Shown here: positions 43,308 through 51,584 of the stretch, one piece after another | Numbering within the stretch: the stretch's first letter is position 1 | Layout of the letters: each line of letters begins with the position of its first letter | The notes under the pieces: model-generated | What the model was told of the DNA's origin: nothing | Database searches by the model: none | The model's input: only the letters and a program-made list of their open reading frames with translations | Position numbers and translations under genes: made by a program | Assembly (NCBI GenBank): GCA_000621905.1 | Contig: JHXB01000011.1 | Span: 48,098-112,097, forward strand | DNA: 64,000 nucleotides | Direction: 5' to 3' | From: Lachnospiraceae bacterium NC2004 | GTDB lineage: Bacteria > Bacillota > Clostridia > Lachnospirales > Lachnospiraceae

Positions 43308-43679
43308 TCACTCCTCATAAATCATCCTCAACAACTCCAACATCTCATCAAGCGTCACACCTCCGGCTTTCGCTTTATCAACAGCCTGAGACAACAATTC
43401 CTCTGCCGCCTTAAGATTCTCCTCTCTTAAAAGCTCCTTATTCTGCGCCTTAACAAAGCTGCCCTTACCCGTAAACGACTCAATGAAACCGTCTCGCTCT
43501 AACTCCTCATAAGCCCTCTTAGTAGTAATGAGACTGATACGAAGCTGCATGGCCAGATTACGCATAGAAGGGAGAGCCTCTCCCTCTTTAAGCTCTCCAC
43601 TCAAAATCATAGATTTAATTTGGTTAACGATCTGAAGATATATCGGATCGTTAGATGAATTAGTAATAATTATATCCAT
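43308..43679 (-). CDS. GntR-family regulator, YtrA type
   Basis: The 123-residue product has the GntR winged helix (NQIKSMILSGELKEGEALPS, about residues 18-37, then MRNLAMQLRISLITTKRAYE) and a short C-terminal dimerisation tail of about 40 residues, typical of the YtrA subfamily. Such repressors control ABC exporter operons. Here it is encoded at the distal end of the exporter operon, 9 nt after the CPBP gene, and the likely operator is at 47075-47097. Confidence 0.88.
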   Translation of the reverse strand: MDIIITNSSNDPIYLQIVNQIKSMILSGELKEGEALPSMRNLAMQLRISLITTKRAYEELERDGFIESFTGKGSFVKAQNKELLREENLKAAEELLSQAVDKAKAGGVTLDEMLELLRMIYEE

Positions 43680-43688
43680 TTACATTCC

Positions 43689-44621
43689 TCATACTGTCTT
43701 TCTATTCCTAAGCATATATAAGTAGCAAGGAATTCCCACAATCATCGATGATACCAGCAGACAACATCCCATAGCAAACTGATTGTCTTTCGCCATCTCG
43801 CCTGATATAAACAGAAGTGCAAGCGCATTGCAGACCGTATCTATGATAGCATGCGCAATAATAGGTGCAACAACTGAATCCGTTAACTTTTTAAGAAGTT
43901 GCAAAAGCGCTCCGCCCCCTACGCAAAACACGCACATAAGTATAATATTGGTAACCGGAAATCCAGGTGCATCCTTACCAAAATCAAGTCCAATAGTTAT
44001 AAGTGGCGGTATGTGCCAAACCCCCCATATAACTCCACCGATAACTATAGAACCCGTCAGCCCGAAAAGCACTTCAAGCTTATCATAAAGAAAACCTCTC
44101 CATCCCAGTTCTTCTCCAATGAGTATAAAAAACGCAATATAAGCATTGCTACTGTATAGCGAAACCGCAGCAATCACATCAAGAATTCCATTGCCGTCCT
44201 TAAACGTAAATCCGGCTTTTAGGGAAAAAGTAATAAGAACACAATTAATTATACCAAAAACTATCGGCAAGAGAAATGCCATAAAATACCCTTTAAAATT
44301 ACCGATAAATTTAGGGAAAAGAGAATCATCTCTAAACCCTTCCCTAAAGGCACATCTTGCCACAATGCATCCTATCGCCGGAGAAAATGCTGACAAATAA
44401 TAGTACAAATTCTGCCATCCACTTATCTTAGTCTCAGTAATATTTTCAGGATAAGCCTTCCATCCAAATGTCATCATCACCCCAAATGTGACAGCTAAAA
44501 ACACTGCAACTTCCGCTATAACTTTCTTCTTGCTGAAGGTTTTAGGATCTTGATACCATTGGTCACCCAATCCTAATTCAATAGCTTTACAGCTACTATA
44601 TTCTTCATTATCAGATATCAT
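43689..44621 (-). CDS. CPBP-family intramembrane glutamic endopeptidase
   Basis: The start is the ATG at 44621 (MISDNEEYSSCKAI), with GGGAG upstream. A longer frame to 44684 overlaps the permease gene. The 310-residue multi-pass protein has the CPBP catalytic motifs GEELGWRGFLYDKL, GGVIWGVWHIPP and IIAHAIIDTVCNA. These proteases, related to Rce1, often process or protect against peptides exported by a neighbouring ABC system. It overlaps the upstream permease by 11 nt. Confidence 0.85.
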   Translation of the reverse strand: MISDNEEYSSCKAIELGLGDQWYQDPKTFSKKKVIAEVAVFLAVTFGVMMTFGWKAYPENITETKISGWQNLYYYLSAFSPAIGCIVARCAFREGFRDDSLFPKFIGNFKGYFMAFLLPIVFGIINCVLITFSLKAGFTFKDGNGILDVIAAVSLYSSNAYIAFFILIGEELGWRGFLYDKLEVLFGLTGSIVIGGVIWGVWHIPPLITIGLDFGKDAPGFPVTNIILMCVFCVGGGALLQLLKKLTDSVVAPIIAHAIIDTVCNALALLFISGEMAKDNQFAMGCCLLVSSMIVGIPCYLYMLRNRKTV

Positions 44622-45384
44622 CTCTAACAACTCCCTTCTTATAAACCTTGCATGATATGCGATAGGAAATGTAGTAGACAACAACCACTATATGCGGAAT
44701 CATCGAAGATATAATAACCCCTGAGAGAGAAATATTCTTAAGAGCCTTAGAAACTCTGTCAAATGCAACATTCATGATATTTATATCCTTATCTTTAGCA
44801 TCTTTGATAATCCAAAAGATTCCGTCTTCGCCCATCAACCACTCGATATTGCCAAAAAGCAGGTAAGTAACTGCTACAACCACGACAAAAAGAGTAATTG
44901 CAATCCTAATCAAGCCACCCCTCTCACTTCCAAACCTATAACATAACGGCATCTCTACCGCGTTAAGAAAAATATTTACCAGGATTAATGCAAAAACCGC
45001 CATTGAAGAATCAACACTCGTACCGTATATAATTCCCATAATTATATCAATGACAGTGCATATAACAAACGCTATAAAGTATACAATAAATACAACGATA
45101 TATTTAGCTGCAATTACCTCTTTCTCAGTCCCGGGAATTGTTATGCTGTAGAATCCCCACTCTTTAGTTGTGTCGATTTTTATAATATCGTTATACAATA
45201 CCGCAACTAAAAGCACAATGTACATGTTAACAAATATAGCCATAACCGGTGCGGCAGCCACCGGCACATCTCCCGGAAGAGCTGTAAGCACAATAACGAC
45301 AACAGTCAAAAGCAGAATCATTATCAGCTCGCTTACACACTTATGCCTAATTAGATACAAGTCTTTATATATAAGACCTCTCAT
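44611..45384 (-). CDS. ABC-2 type permease (second subunit)
   Basis: The 257-residue product has about six membrane segments and begins MRGLIYKDLYLIRHKCVSEL, the same opening pattern as the upstream permease (KELIYRNLYLIRKN). The two are probably paralogous halves of a heterodimeric exporter. Its start overlaps the end of that permease by 4 nt. The middle contains the loop PGTEKEVIAAKYIVV typical of ABC-2 family proteins. Substrate unknown. Confidence 0.8.
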   Translation of the reverse strand: MRGLIYKDLYLIRHKCVSELIMILLLTVVVIVLTALPGDVPVAAAPVMAIFVNMYIVLLVAVLYNDIIKIDTTKEWGFYSITIPGTEKEVIAAKYIVVFIVYFIAFVICTVIDIIMGIIYGTSVDSSMAVFALILVNIFLNAVEMPLCYRFGSERGGLIRIAITLFVVVVAVTYLLFGNIEWLMGEDGIFWIIKDAKDKDINIMNVAFDRVSKALKNISLSGVIISSMIPHIVVVVYYISYRISCKVYKKGVVRDDI

Positions 45385-46151
45385 AAAACCCGCCCCTCTT
45401 TCTTAACTGTATTTACAGAGATTAGATAGCAGACAAATGTCAACAATATGAAGAAAACCAAAGCACCGCCTGCCATCATCCACAGATGTTTTGAAATCTT
45501 TGATATAGTGTTATATATTTCAGAACCATATGCGTTAACCTCTGAAAGAATCATATTCACAATCGGTATAACAGAGATAAGAAATGCCGGTGCAACCTTT
45601 AATAGCTGAGTTTCAAGAGAATCGGTACATTTAGTCAAATACGACACAAGCGTAATATATGAAATGTACATATAAAACACGAGACTTCCTACAATAAGAA
45701 GAAGTAAATCATGATTCCCTCCTGCATTTTCTATGATAACCAAATCACTTTTACCACTTAGCGTCCGTGCCAGTAACACGCCGATTATTCCAAATACAAA
45801 TGAAACTATCATCAACAGAATACTCATGATATAGTTCACAGCAACATACTGCTCCTTCTTAACTCCCGAAGAAACAATATATTTATGCCATCCGCCCTGA
45901 TAGTCTTTTTTTATAATATCATTGATACAATCACTAGTTGTACAGAGGACAATTCCTGCAAGCACCGCCATCATAATAGCGGCATCATTGGCTCCGCTGA
46001 TTATTTCTTCACTTCCATACTTAGATATATTGCCAAACTTAGCAGAGAGCGTGATAACAGAACTTAACGTAATAAATCCTATATATAATGCAAATGTAAT
46101 CAGTGCATTTTTTCTTATTAGATATAGATTTCTATAAATCAATTCTTTCAT
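45381..46151 (-). CDS. ABC-2 type permease (first subunit)
   Basis: The 256-residue product has six predicted membrane helices and the ABC-2 loop DYQGGWHKYIVSSGVKKEQY at about residues 87-106. It starts 19 nt after the ATP-binding subunit and overlaps the second permease. With the ATPase and CPBP protease it forms a YtrA-regulated exporter, of the kind often induced by cell-wall stress. The transported compound cannot be told. Confidence 0.8.
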   Translation of the reverse strand: MKELIYRNLYLIRKNALITFALYIGFITLSSVITLSAKFGNISKYGSEEIISGANDAAIMMAVLAGIVLCTTSDCINDIIKKDYQGGWHKYIVSSGVKKEQYVAVNYIMSILLMIVSFVFGIIGVLLARTLSGKSDLVIIENAGGNHDLLLLIVGSLVFYMYISYITLVSYLTKCTDSLETQLLKVAPAFLISVIPIVNMILSEVNAYGSEIYNTISKISKHLWMMAGGALVFFILLTFVCYLISVNTVKKEGRVL

Positions 46152-46170
46152 ATAATCACTTAACCTTTAC

Positions 46171-47049
46171 TTAAAATGAATTAGAAGTATTATTTCTATT
46201 AACATAAAAAAGCATAATCTCTTCAAGTGAAACCTTATCAATAACAGCACCGGAATACTTCTTGGCTATGTTACTCCTGTCGTCAACAAGCATTTCCACG
46301 CCAAAATCAGTAACCCTTGCGCTGATATAATCTTCTCTTAAAAAATCCTTAAAGTCCTTCTTAGAACACTTAACCATACCATGATTATCTATAATCTCAT
46401 CCTTGATTCCTGTAAGCAAGACTCGACCATTGTCAATAAACGTAACCCTATCTGCAATCTTCTCCAAATCGGAAGTGATATGCGATGACATAAGTATAGA
46501 ATTGCTCTCATCCTGAAGATACTCCAAAAATATATCAAGAATCTCATTCCTCACAACAGGATCAAGCCCCGTCGTCGCCTCATCCATAATAAGAAGCTTA
46601 GCATTATGTGATAGCCCCGCCGCTATCTGAAGCTTCATCTTCATACCCTTAGAGAACTTGGCAAATTTCTTCTTAACAGGCAGATTAAATCTGTCAAGGT
46701 ACTCAGCAAATATCTCCGGATTCCACTCCTTCCATATTCCTCTCATCACCTTATTTAGATGATACGCTGACATATCCTCATTAAATGGAAGAACGTCAAA
46801 GATTGCTGAAATCTGCTCCTTGGCCTTGGTTTCGTCTTGAGGCATGTCACATCCAAGAAGCTTAATCTCACCTCTATCCCACCTTATAACATTCAAAATG
46901 GAATTAATAGTAGTGGTCTTGCCTGCACCGTTCTGCCCGATAAATCCCATAATACTCCCTTTAGGAACGTCAAATGAAATATTATCTAAAGTAAAACCAT
47001 CGTATTTCTTGGTTAATCCCCTTATTTCTATGGCATTTGCATAATCCAT
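46171..47049 (-). CDS. ABC transporter ATP-binding protein
   Basis: The start is the ATG at 47049 (MDYANAIEIRGLTKKYDG), with AAAGGAGG 6 nt upstream. The 292-residue product has Walker A IGQNGAGKTTTINSILNV at about residues 38-55, signature FSKGMKMKLQIAAGL at about 136, Walker B LLIMDEATTGLD and the H-loop SSHITSDLEKIADR. It is the first gene of the exporter operon and would energise the two permeases. Confidence 0.93.
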   Translation of the reverse strand: MDYANAIEIRGLTKKYDGFTLDNISFDVPKGSIMGFIGQNGAGKTTTINSILNVIRWDRGEIKLLGCDMPQDETKAKEQISAIFDVLPFNEDMSAYHLNKVMRGIWKEWNPEIFAEYLDRFNLPVKKKFAKFSKGMKMKLQIAAGLSHNAKLLIMDEATTGLDPVVRNEILDIFLEYLQDESNSILMSSHITSDLEKIADRVTFIDNGRVLLTGIKDEIIDNHGMVKCSKKDFKDFLREDYISARVTDFGVEMLVDDRSNIAKKYSGAVIDKVSLEEIMLFYVNRNNTSNSF

Positions 47050-47074
47050 AAGCAACCTCCTTTAGCCTTGCGGA

Positions 47075-47097
47075 TTGTATATATTTGATATACACAA
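47075..47097. promoter_or_regulatory. Candidate GntR/YtrA operator
   Basis: TTGTATATAT and ATATACACAA flank a 3-nt centre, an inverted repeat with a single mismatch. It overlaps the -10 edge and predicted transcript start of the exporter promoter, as expected for a repressor site. The GntR gene at the far end of the operon is the likely regulator. Confidence 0.6.
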
Positions 47098-47124
47098 TTA
47101 TAACATTATATATACATTTGTCAA
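47097..47124 (-). promoter_or_regulatory. Promoter of the ABC exporter operon
   Basis: TTGACA (47124-47119) and TATAAT (47102-47097) on the minus strand, both perfect, are 16 nt apart. The transcript would start near 47090, inside the palindrome. Confidence 0.85.
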
Positions 47125-47263
47125 CATGAGTTTATTCTGCTAAATGTAACAGATACCAAAAGAAGAAAGCCTTAAAGCGCGATAAACACTGACTCTAAGC
47201 TTACACTCCCTCTACGTTAATTGTACATCCTGAAAAATATTTATATATTTATGTAAATTATAC

Positions 47264-47292
47264 TTGACATATTGATATTGAAGAGGTATTAT
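47264..47292 (+). promoter_or_regulatory. Promoter of the membrane protein-XRE pair
   Basis: TTGACA (47264-47269) and TATTAT (47287-47292) are 17 nt apart, leaving a leader of roughly 80 nt. The rest of the 47125-47263 spacer shows no gene or clear structure. Confidence 0.7.
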
Positions 47293-47380
47293 AATATCAC
47301 AAAGCGAAGAACGCTTATGAAAGCCGGCAACTTTATAAGACTAACCTAATTAACATATTTATAAAGAAAGGATGATTATT

Positions 47381-47902
47381 ATGGGATTTTATTTAGCAGG
47401 AGTATTAATCGGAATTACTGTAGGAGTTGTGATTTTAATTATAGCTTTGAAGTTTATAAATAAAGACGGTAAACTTTCTACCAAGTACGATGAGAGACAA
47501 CTTAAAGCGAGAGGCGAGGCTTATAAATATGCTTTTATTGCAACTTGTATCTCCAATGGTGTAATCTTATGCTTTGACTTAACCAAATATGATTTAGTTA
47601 AACTGTTAGGTGACACCGCTTTCTTTATTCCAATCCTAATCGGAGTTGTCGTTCATATTAGTTACAGTATTTTCACTGATGCGTATATTGGGCTTAACAA
47701 CAGCGTTACAAGATTCATGGTATTTATGCTCACAGTCTCTGCATTTAATTTCCTTGTTGGATTTAGCGCTCTTGCTAACGGAGAGTTGATTAAAGATAAC
47801 GTTTTACAGCCTCCATTTCTCAATATGATTTGCGGCTTCCTATTCGTCATCGTGGCTATAGAGCTTGGCATCAAGAAAGTTCTTGACAGTAGAGGGGAGT
47901 GA
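47381..47902 (+). CDS. Membrane protein paired with XRE regulator, function unknown
   Basis: The start is the ATG at 47381 (MGFYLAGVLIGITVGVVILI). The ATG at 47372 has its ribosome-binding site directly abutting it. The 173-residue product has about four membrane segments and a conserved cytoplasmic motif, KYDERQLKARGEAYKYAF. Proteins with this DERQ motif are typically encoded just upstream of a small XRE regulator, as here. They may be sensors or anti-regulators for it. The function has not been established. Confidence 0.72.
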   Translation: MGFYLAGVLIGITVGVVILIIALKFINKDGKLSTKYDERQLKARGEAYKYAFIATCISNGVILCFDLTKYDLVKLLGDTAFFIPILIGVVVHISYSIFTDAYIGLNNSVTRFMVFMLTVSAFNFLVGFSALANGELIKDNVLQPPFLNMICGFLFVIVAIELGIKKVLDSRGE

Positions 47903-47907
47903 TCATT

Positions 47908-48102
47908 ATGAAGAACTTAAGACTTAAAGCTGCAAGAGCTATGCTAGACATGTCACAAGCTGAACTAGCCGAAGCAGTCGGAGTGTCAAGGCAGACCATA
48001 AGCGCAGTCGAGAAAGGTGATTACAATCCTACCATCAACCTCTGCATCGCAATATGTAAGGTACTAAACAAGACACTAGACGAGCTTTTTTGGGAAGAGT
48101 AA
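47908..48102 (+). CDS. XRE-family transcriptional regulator
   Basis: The start is set at the ATG at 47908, with GGGGAG upstream. The 64-residue product is little more than an HTH_3 domain: LRLKAARAMLDMSQAELAEA and VGVSRQTISAVEKGDYNPTI, ending CKVLNKTLDELFWEE. It follows the membrane protein by 5 nt. Short single-domain regulators like this usually control their own two-gene operon. Confidence 0.9.
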   Translation: MKNLRLKAARAMLDMSQAELAEAVGVSRQTISAVEKGDYNPTINLCIAICKVLNKTLDELFWEE

Positions 48103-48107
48103 AGATA

Positions 48108-48134
48108 AACTCGCGGTCATAACGGCCGCGAGTT
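48108..48134. terminator. Bidirectional terminator
   Basis: AACTCGCGG and CCGCGAGTT form a perfect 9-bp GC-rich stem with a 9-nt loop between the convergent XRE and hypE genes. Confidence 0.8.
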
Positions 48135-48136
48135 AT

Positions 48137-49126
48137 TTAACATATTCTCGGTAGTCCTTCACCCTGAAGGACATCAAGTTGTCTTAATCCACCTAAAGTA
48201 GTTCTTAAAAGCAGAGTTCCATCTTCATCAGCATCAACAGCTTTACCGATAACAGCTGCATTTTCTCCATAATTAGATGAGCGTATAATCTTTAATGCCT
48301 CTTCTGCTTCTGCCTCTGGAACAACAAAAACCATCTTACCTTCATTTCCCATATACAGAGGATCAAGACCTAGAAGTCCACCGAAATCTTTGACATTTTG
48401 AGGAACAGGCAGAAGTTTATCTTCTATCTCTATCTTAACCTTAGAGGCAAATGCAATCTCCTTAAGAACTGTCGCAAGGCCTCCTCTCGTCACATCTCTC
48501 ATAGTGTGAATATCAACCCCTGCTTCAACGAGCGACATAACCATGTCGTTAAGAGGAGCGTTATCACTGACTATGTCATTTGCAATCTCAAGGCGGGTAC
48601 TTAGAATCGTAGCATGATGCTCTCCGAGATAACCGCTTACTATAATAGCATCGTCCACCTTAACATTTGCACTGCTTATACTCTTATCATGGCAAATGAT
48701 ACCGACCCCGGAAGTATTAATCATCAACCCTCCGTTGCCCTCAACAACCTTGGTATCTCCGGCAACTATTCTTACTCCCGCTTCCTTAGCGGTCTCAGCC
48801 ATAGAATGAACTATTTTTTTCAAAAGTTCAGTATCAAGACCGGTCTCTAATATAAATCCACAAGTTATATATTTAGGTGTGGCACCTCTTGCTAAGAGAT
48901 CATTAACGGTTCCGCAGACAGACAATCGTCCGATATCTCCACCCGGGTATACTACCGGTGTGACAACAAAGCTGTCTGTTGTAATTGCAATCTTATCAGC
49001 GCCACTAACAATCGCGCAGTCTTCTAACTCGCCTCTGTTATCACTGTTGAATTCATTAATAAATATATCGTCTATTAAAGCAGCCGTAGATGCTCCACCG
49101 CTGCCATGTGACATGGTTATAATCAT
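48137..49126 (-). CDS. hypE: Hydrogenase maturation factor HypE
   Basis: HypE dehydrates a carbamoyl group on its C-terminal Cys to give the cyanide ligand of [NiFe] hydrogenase. The 329-residue product has the family opening MSHGSGGASTAALIDDIF, an ATP-binding AIR-synthase fold (GADKIAITTDSFVVTPV) and the required C-terminal PRIC. It is complete. HypC and HypD are just upstream, but HypA, HypB, HypF and any hydrogenase structural gene are not in the window. Confidence 0.96.
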   Translation of the reverse strand: MIITMSHGSGGASTAALIDDIFINEFNSDNRGELEDCAIVSGADKIAITTDSFVVTPVVYPGGDIGRLSVCGTVNDLLARGATPKYITCGFILETGLDTELLKKIVHSMAETAKEAGVRIVAGDTKVVEGNGGLMINTSGVGIICHDKSISSANVKVDDAIIVSGYLGEHHATILSTRLEIANDIVSDNAPLNDMVMSLVEAGVDIHTMRDVTRGGLATVLKEIAFASKVKIEIEDKLLPVPQNVKDFGGLLGLDPLYMGNEGKMVFVVPEAEAEEALKIIRSSNYGENAAVIGKAVDADEDGTLLLRTTLGGLRQLDVLQGEGLPRIC

Positions 49127-49172
49127 ACTCGTTCCTTTCTAATTGTGCTCCACATACAGCATACATCAAACC

Positions 49173-49222
49173 TGTCATTCTGAGCTAATTTACTAGCGGG
49201 GCCTGTCCCCACTGGTAAATTA
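49173..49222. repeat. Composite of two repeat families in the hypE-hypD gap
   Basis: A truncated copy of the GTCATTCTGAGC repeat (49173-49185) runs straight into an inverted repeat. In the latter, TAATTTACTAG and CTGGTAAATTA surround GGGGCCTGTCCCC, a relative of the 83-bp element at 31246. The 107-nt gap between hypE and hypD is otherwise empty. Confidence 0.65.
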
Positions 49223-49233
49223 ACATTAAATGA

Positions 49234-50280
49234 TCACTTAGCAATCGCTTTAACATAACACGATCCTTCCGTCGACACCATACACGCTCCCTCAGGATTA
49301 GACGGCGTACACACTTTATTAAAAAGTGGACACTCAGTGGAATCAATCTTACCCATAAGAACTTCGCCGCACCTGCACGCAGGATTAAGCTTAACATCAG
49401 AATCAAGATTATAGCTTCCGGCATCATAGATACTATACTCATCTCTAAGATAAAGGCCGGAACCATCTATATCCCCGATACCTCGCCATCTTGCAGTGCC
49501 GGGCTTAAAGTATTTATCAATCTTCTCTTTAGCGACAACGTTGCCGTCATTTGTAACAACTGAAGGATAAAAGTTTCTAACCAGATTCCCTTTATCCTTA
49601 TTCTCGTACATTTTCAGCAGTCCGTATATTCCAACTGCCAGTTCCTCCGGCTTAAAACCGCACACAGCAAAAGGCATCTTGTATTTATCGGACAAATCAA
49701 GATAATAGTCGCTTCCTGAAATGACACTCACATGCCCCGGCGCAATAAAACCGTCAACCTTGGCGTTATTTGCACAGAGATAATCAATAGCAGGTGGCAT
49801 TATTTTGAGCGCAGTAAGAAGCTTAACATTCTTAATGTCATGTTCGATAACATAGTCAAGTAACAAAGTATACACAGGGATTGTAGTCTCAAATCCCACC
49901 GCGGCAAATACAAATGTTGTATCCGGCTCACTTTCAGCCAACTTAATGACATCCATAGGTGAGTAAACCATCCTGACATCTGCACCCTCACCCTTGGCGA
50001 CGCTAAGCGAGCTTGAACTTCCGGGAACTCTCATCATATCTCCAAAAGTTACTATAGCTGTATTCTTGTCAAATGATAACGAAACGAGCCTGTCAACATA
50101 TCCGGACGGACTCACACAGACCGGACAACCCGGTCCGGAAACCAAGTGAATCTTATCAGATATAAGACTCTTAATCCCGGACTTAAGTATTGCCTCTGTG
50201 TGACTTCCACATACTTCCATAAATGTGACAGGCTCACCATTATATTCTTTTAGGTATTTAATACAAGTCTCTATATTCAT
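49234..50280 (-). CDS. hypD: Hydrogenase maturation factor HypD
   Basis: HypD carries an Fe-S cluster and, with HypC, assembles the Fe(CN)2CO group. The 348-residue product shows FMEVCGSHTEAI near residue 20, LVSGPGCPVCVSPSGYVD at about 46-63, and the C-terminal cysteine cluster with CRCGEVLMG, ECPLFNKVC and GACMVSTEGSC. It lies 2 nt after hypC. Confidence 0.96.
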   Translation of the reverse strand: MNIETCIKYLKEYNGEPVTFMEVCGSHTEAILKSGIKSLISDKIHLVSGPGCPVCVSPSGYVDRLVSLSFDKNTAIVTFGDMMRVPGSSSSLSVAKGEGADVRMVYSPMDVIKLAESEPDTTFVFAAVGFETTIPVYTLLLDYVIEHDIKNVKLLTALKIMPPAIDYLCANNAKVDGFIAPGHVSVISGSDYYLDLSDKYKMPFAVCGFKPEELAVGIYGLLKMYENKDKGNLVRNFYPSVVTNDGNVVAKEKIDKYFKPGTARWRGIGDIDGSGLYLRDEYSIYDAGSYNLDSDVKLNPACRCGEVLMGKIDSTECPLFNKVCTPSNPEGACMVSTEGSCYVKAIAK

Positions 50281-50282
50281 TA

Positions 50283-50507
50283 TTACATCCCTATAGCTTC
50301 AAGTTCCTCAAACAACTCCCTAAGCTCCTCTGCTTCATCTGCCTTAACCTTCTCTATAATACATCCGGCATGAACAAGCACATGATCCCCTTCATTTACA
50401 TCTATAAGCCCCGCGGCCGCATTGACAACGTTACCCGAGAAATCAACTTCCGCCGTCTTTTTGTCATCAGCCACCTTCTTAACAATCCCCGGTAATGCAA
50501 CGCACAT
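50283..50507 (-). CDS. hypC: Hydrogenase maturation chaperone HypC
   Basis: HypC shuttles the iron-ligand group from HypD to the hydrogenase large subunit. The 74-residue product starts MCVALPGIVKKV with the essential Cys2, and carries the later HVLVHAGCIIEKV block of the family. It is 9 nt downstream of the Ca2+/H+ antiporter gene and 2 nt upstream of hypD, so it seems to be co-transcribed with both. Confidence 0.95.
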   Translation of the reverse strand: MCVALPGIVKKVADDKKTAEVDFSGNVVNAAAGLIDVNEGDHVLVHAGCIIEKVKADEAEELRELFEELEAIGM

Positions 50508-50516
50508 AAGCTCCTC

Positions 50517-51566
50517 CTATACCACAAAAAACATCGCGCCAAGAATCACATATGTTGCCACAAGTACAAGACCCTCAAGCCAGTTGGATTTGCCATCGTC
50601 GACAAGCTTATTGGCGATAATAACAGAAGCGAATACAGCCACCAGCTCAAACGGAGTAAATATAACACTCATAGGCTTCCAGATAAGACTAAGAAGAATC
50701 AAAACAGGCGCAACAAACAAGATAATCTGAAGACTTGAACCAAGCGCAATCTCAATAGAAACGCTCATCTTATTCTTAAGCGCCATGATAATAGCTGTCG
50801 AATGCTCAGCAGCATTTCCAATAATTGGAACCAATATTATTCCGACAAATGTCATCGGAAGACCAACCTGCTCTGTCATTGGCTCAACCGCACCAACGAA
50901 GAACTCTGAAAGAATTGCAATAAACACAGTACTTACAACAAGCATGATAATCGAAACCTTAAGATTCCACTTAGGCTCCTCGCCGCTCTCTTCTTCTTCA
51001 CCACCCATAAGATCCTTATGAGTAAAGAACGAGAAGTACATTTGGCAAATGTAGATTGCAAGAAGAACTACAGCAACAATTATATTAATTCCCTCATACT
51101 TGGTAGTAAGCGTCTTATCTGACATCGTGTGAGTAAACACAGCAGGAATCGAAAGACAGATAACCGCAAAAAGCAACATACTTGATGTAACCTGAACAGC
51201 AGCTTTGTTAAATGTCTGCGTCTTAAACTTAAATCCACCGCACAACATACTGAGTCCAAGCACAAGTAAAATATTACCTATAACAGATCCTGCAATCGAA
51301 GACTTAACAACTTCAAAAAGTCCCGCCTTAAGACCGATAATACCAATAATCAACTCGGTAGCATTTCCAAAAGTTGCATTAAGGAAGCCACCCACTCTGC
51401 TTCCGGCATAATGAGCAACGCCCTCGGTCGCAGTTCCCATGAGTCCCGCAAGCGGAATAATAGAAAGTGCCGAGAATATAAACATCATAGTCTCGCTAAA
51501 TCCCATAAAATGTCCGACGATAGACACCGGTACAAAAACAAGTAACAAATAAAGAAAATTCATCAT
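50517..51566 (-). CDS. Calcium/proton exchanger (CaCA/CAX family)
   Basis: The 349-residue product has about eleven hydrophobic segments and two inverted alpha repeats typical of CAX proteins. One is GGFLNATFGNATELIIGIIG at about residues 59-78, the other PIIGNAAEHSTAIIMALKNK near 248. An acidic cytoplasmic loop (GGEEEESGEEP) separates the halves. It exports Ca2+ against H+. Its position just ahead of hypC is unusual but may reflect simple read-through. Confidence 0.9.
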   Translation of the reverse strand: MMNFLYLLLVFVPVSIVGHFMGFSETMMFIFSALSIIPLAGLMGTATEGVAHYAGSRVGGFLNATFGNATELIIGIIGLKAGLFEVVKSSIAGSVIGNILLVLGLSMLCGGFKFKTQTFNKAAVQVTSSMLLFAVICLSIPAVFTHTMSDKTLTTKYEGINIIVAVVLLAIYICQMYFSFFTHKDLMGGEEEESGEEPKWNLKVSIIMLVVSTVFIAILSEFFVGAVEPMTEQVGLPMTFVGIILVPIIGNAAEHSTAIIMALKNKMSVSIEIALGSSLQIILFVAPVLILLSLIWKPMSVIFTPFELVAVFASVIIANKLVDDGKSNWLEGLVLVATYVILGAMFFVV

Positions 51567-51584
51567 TATCTCCTTTCAAACACC

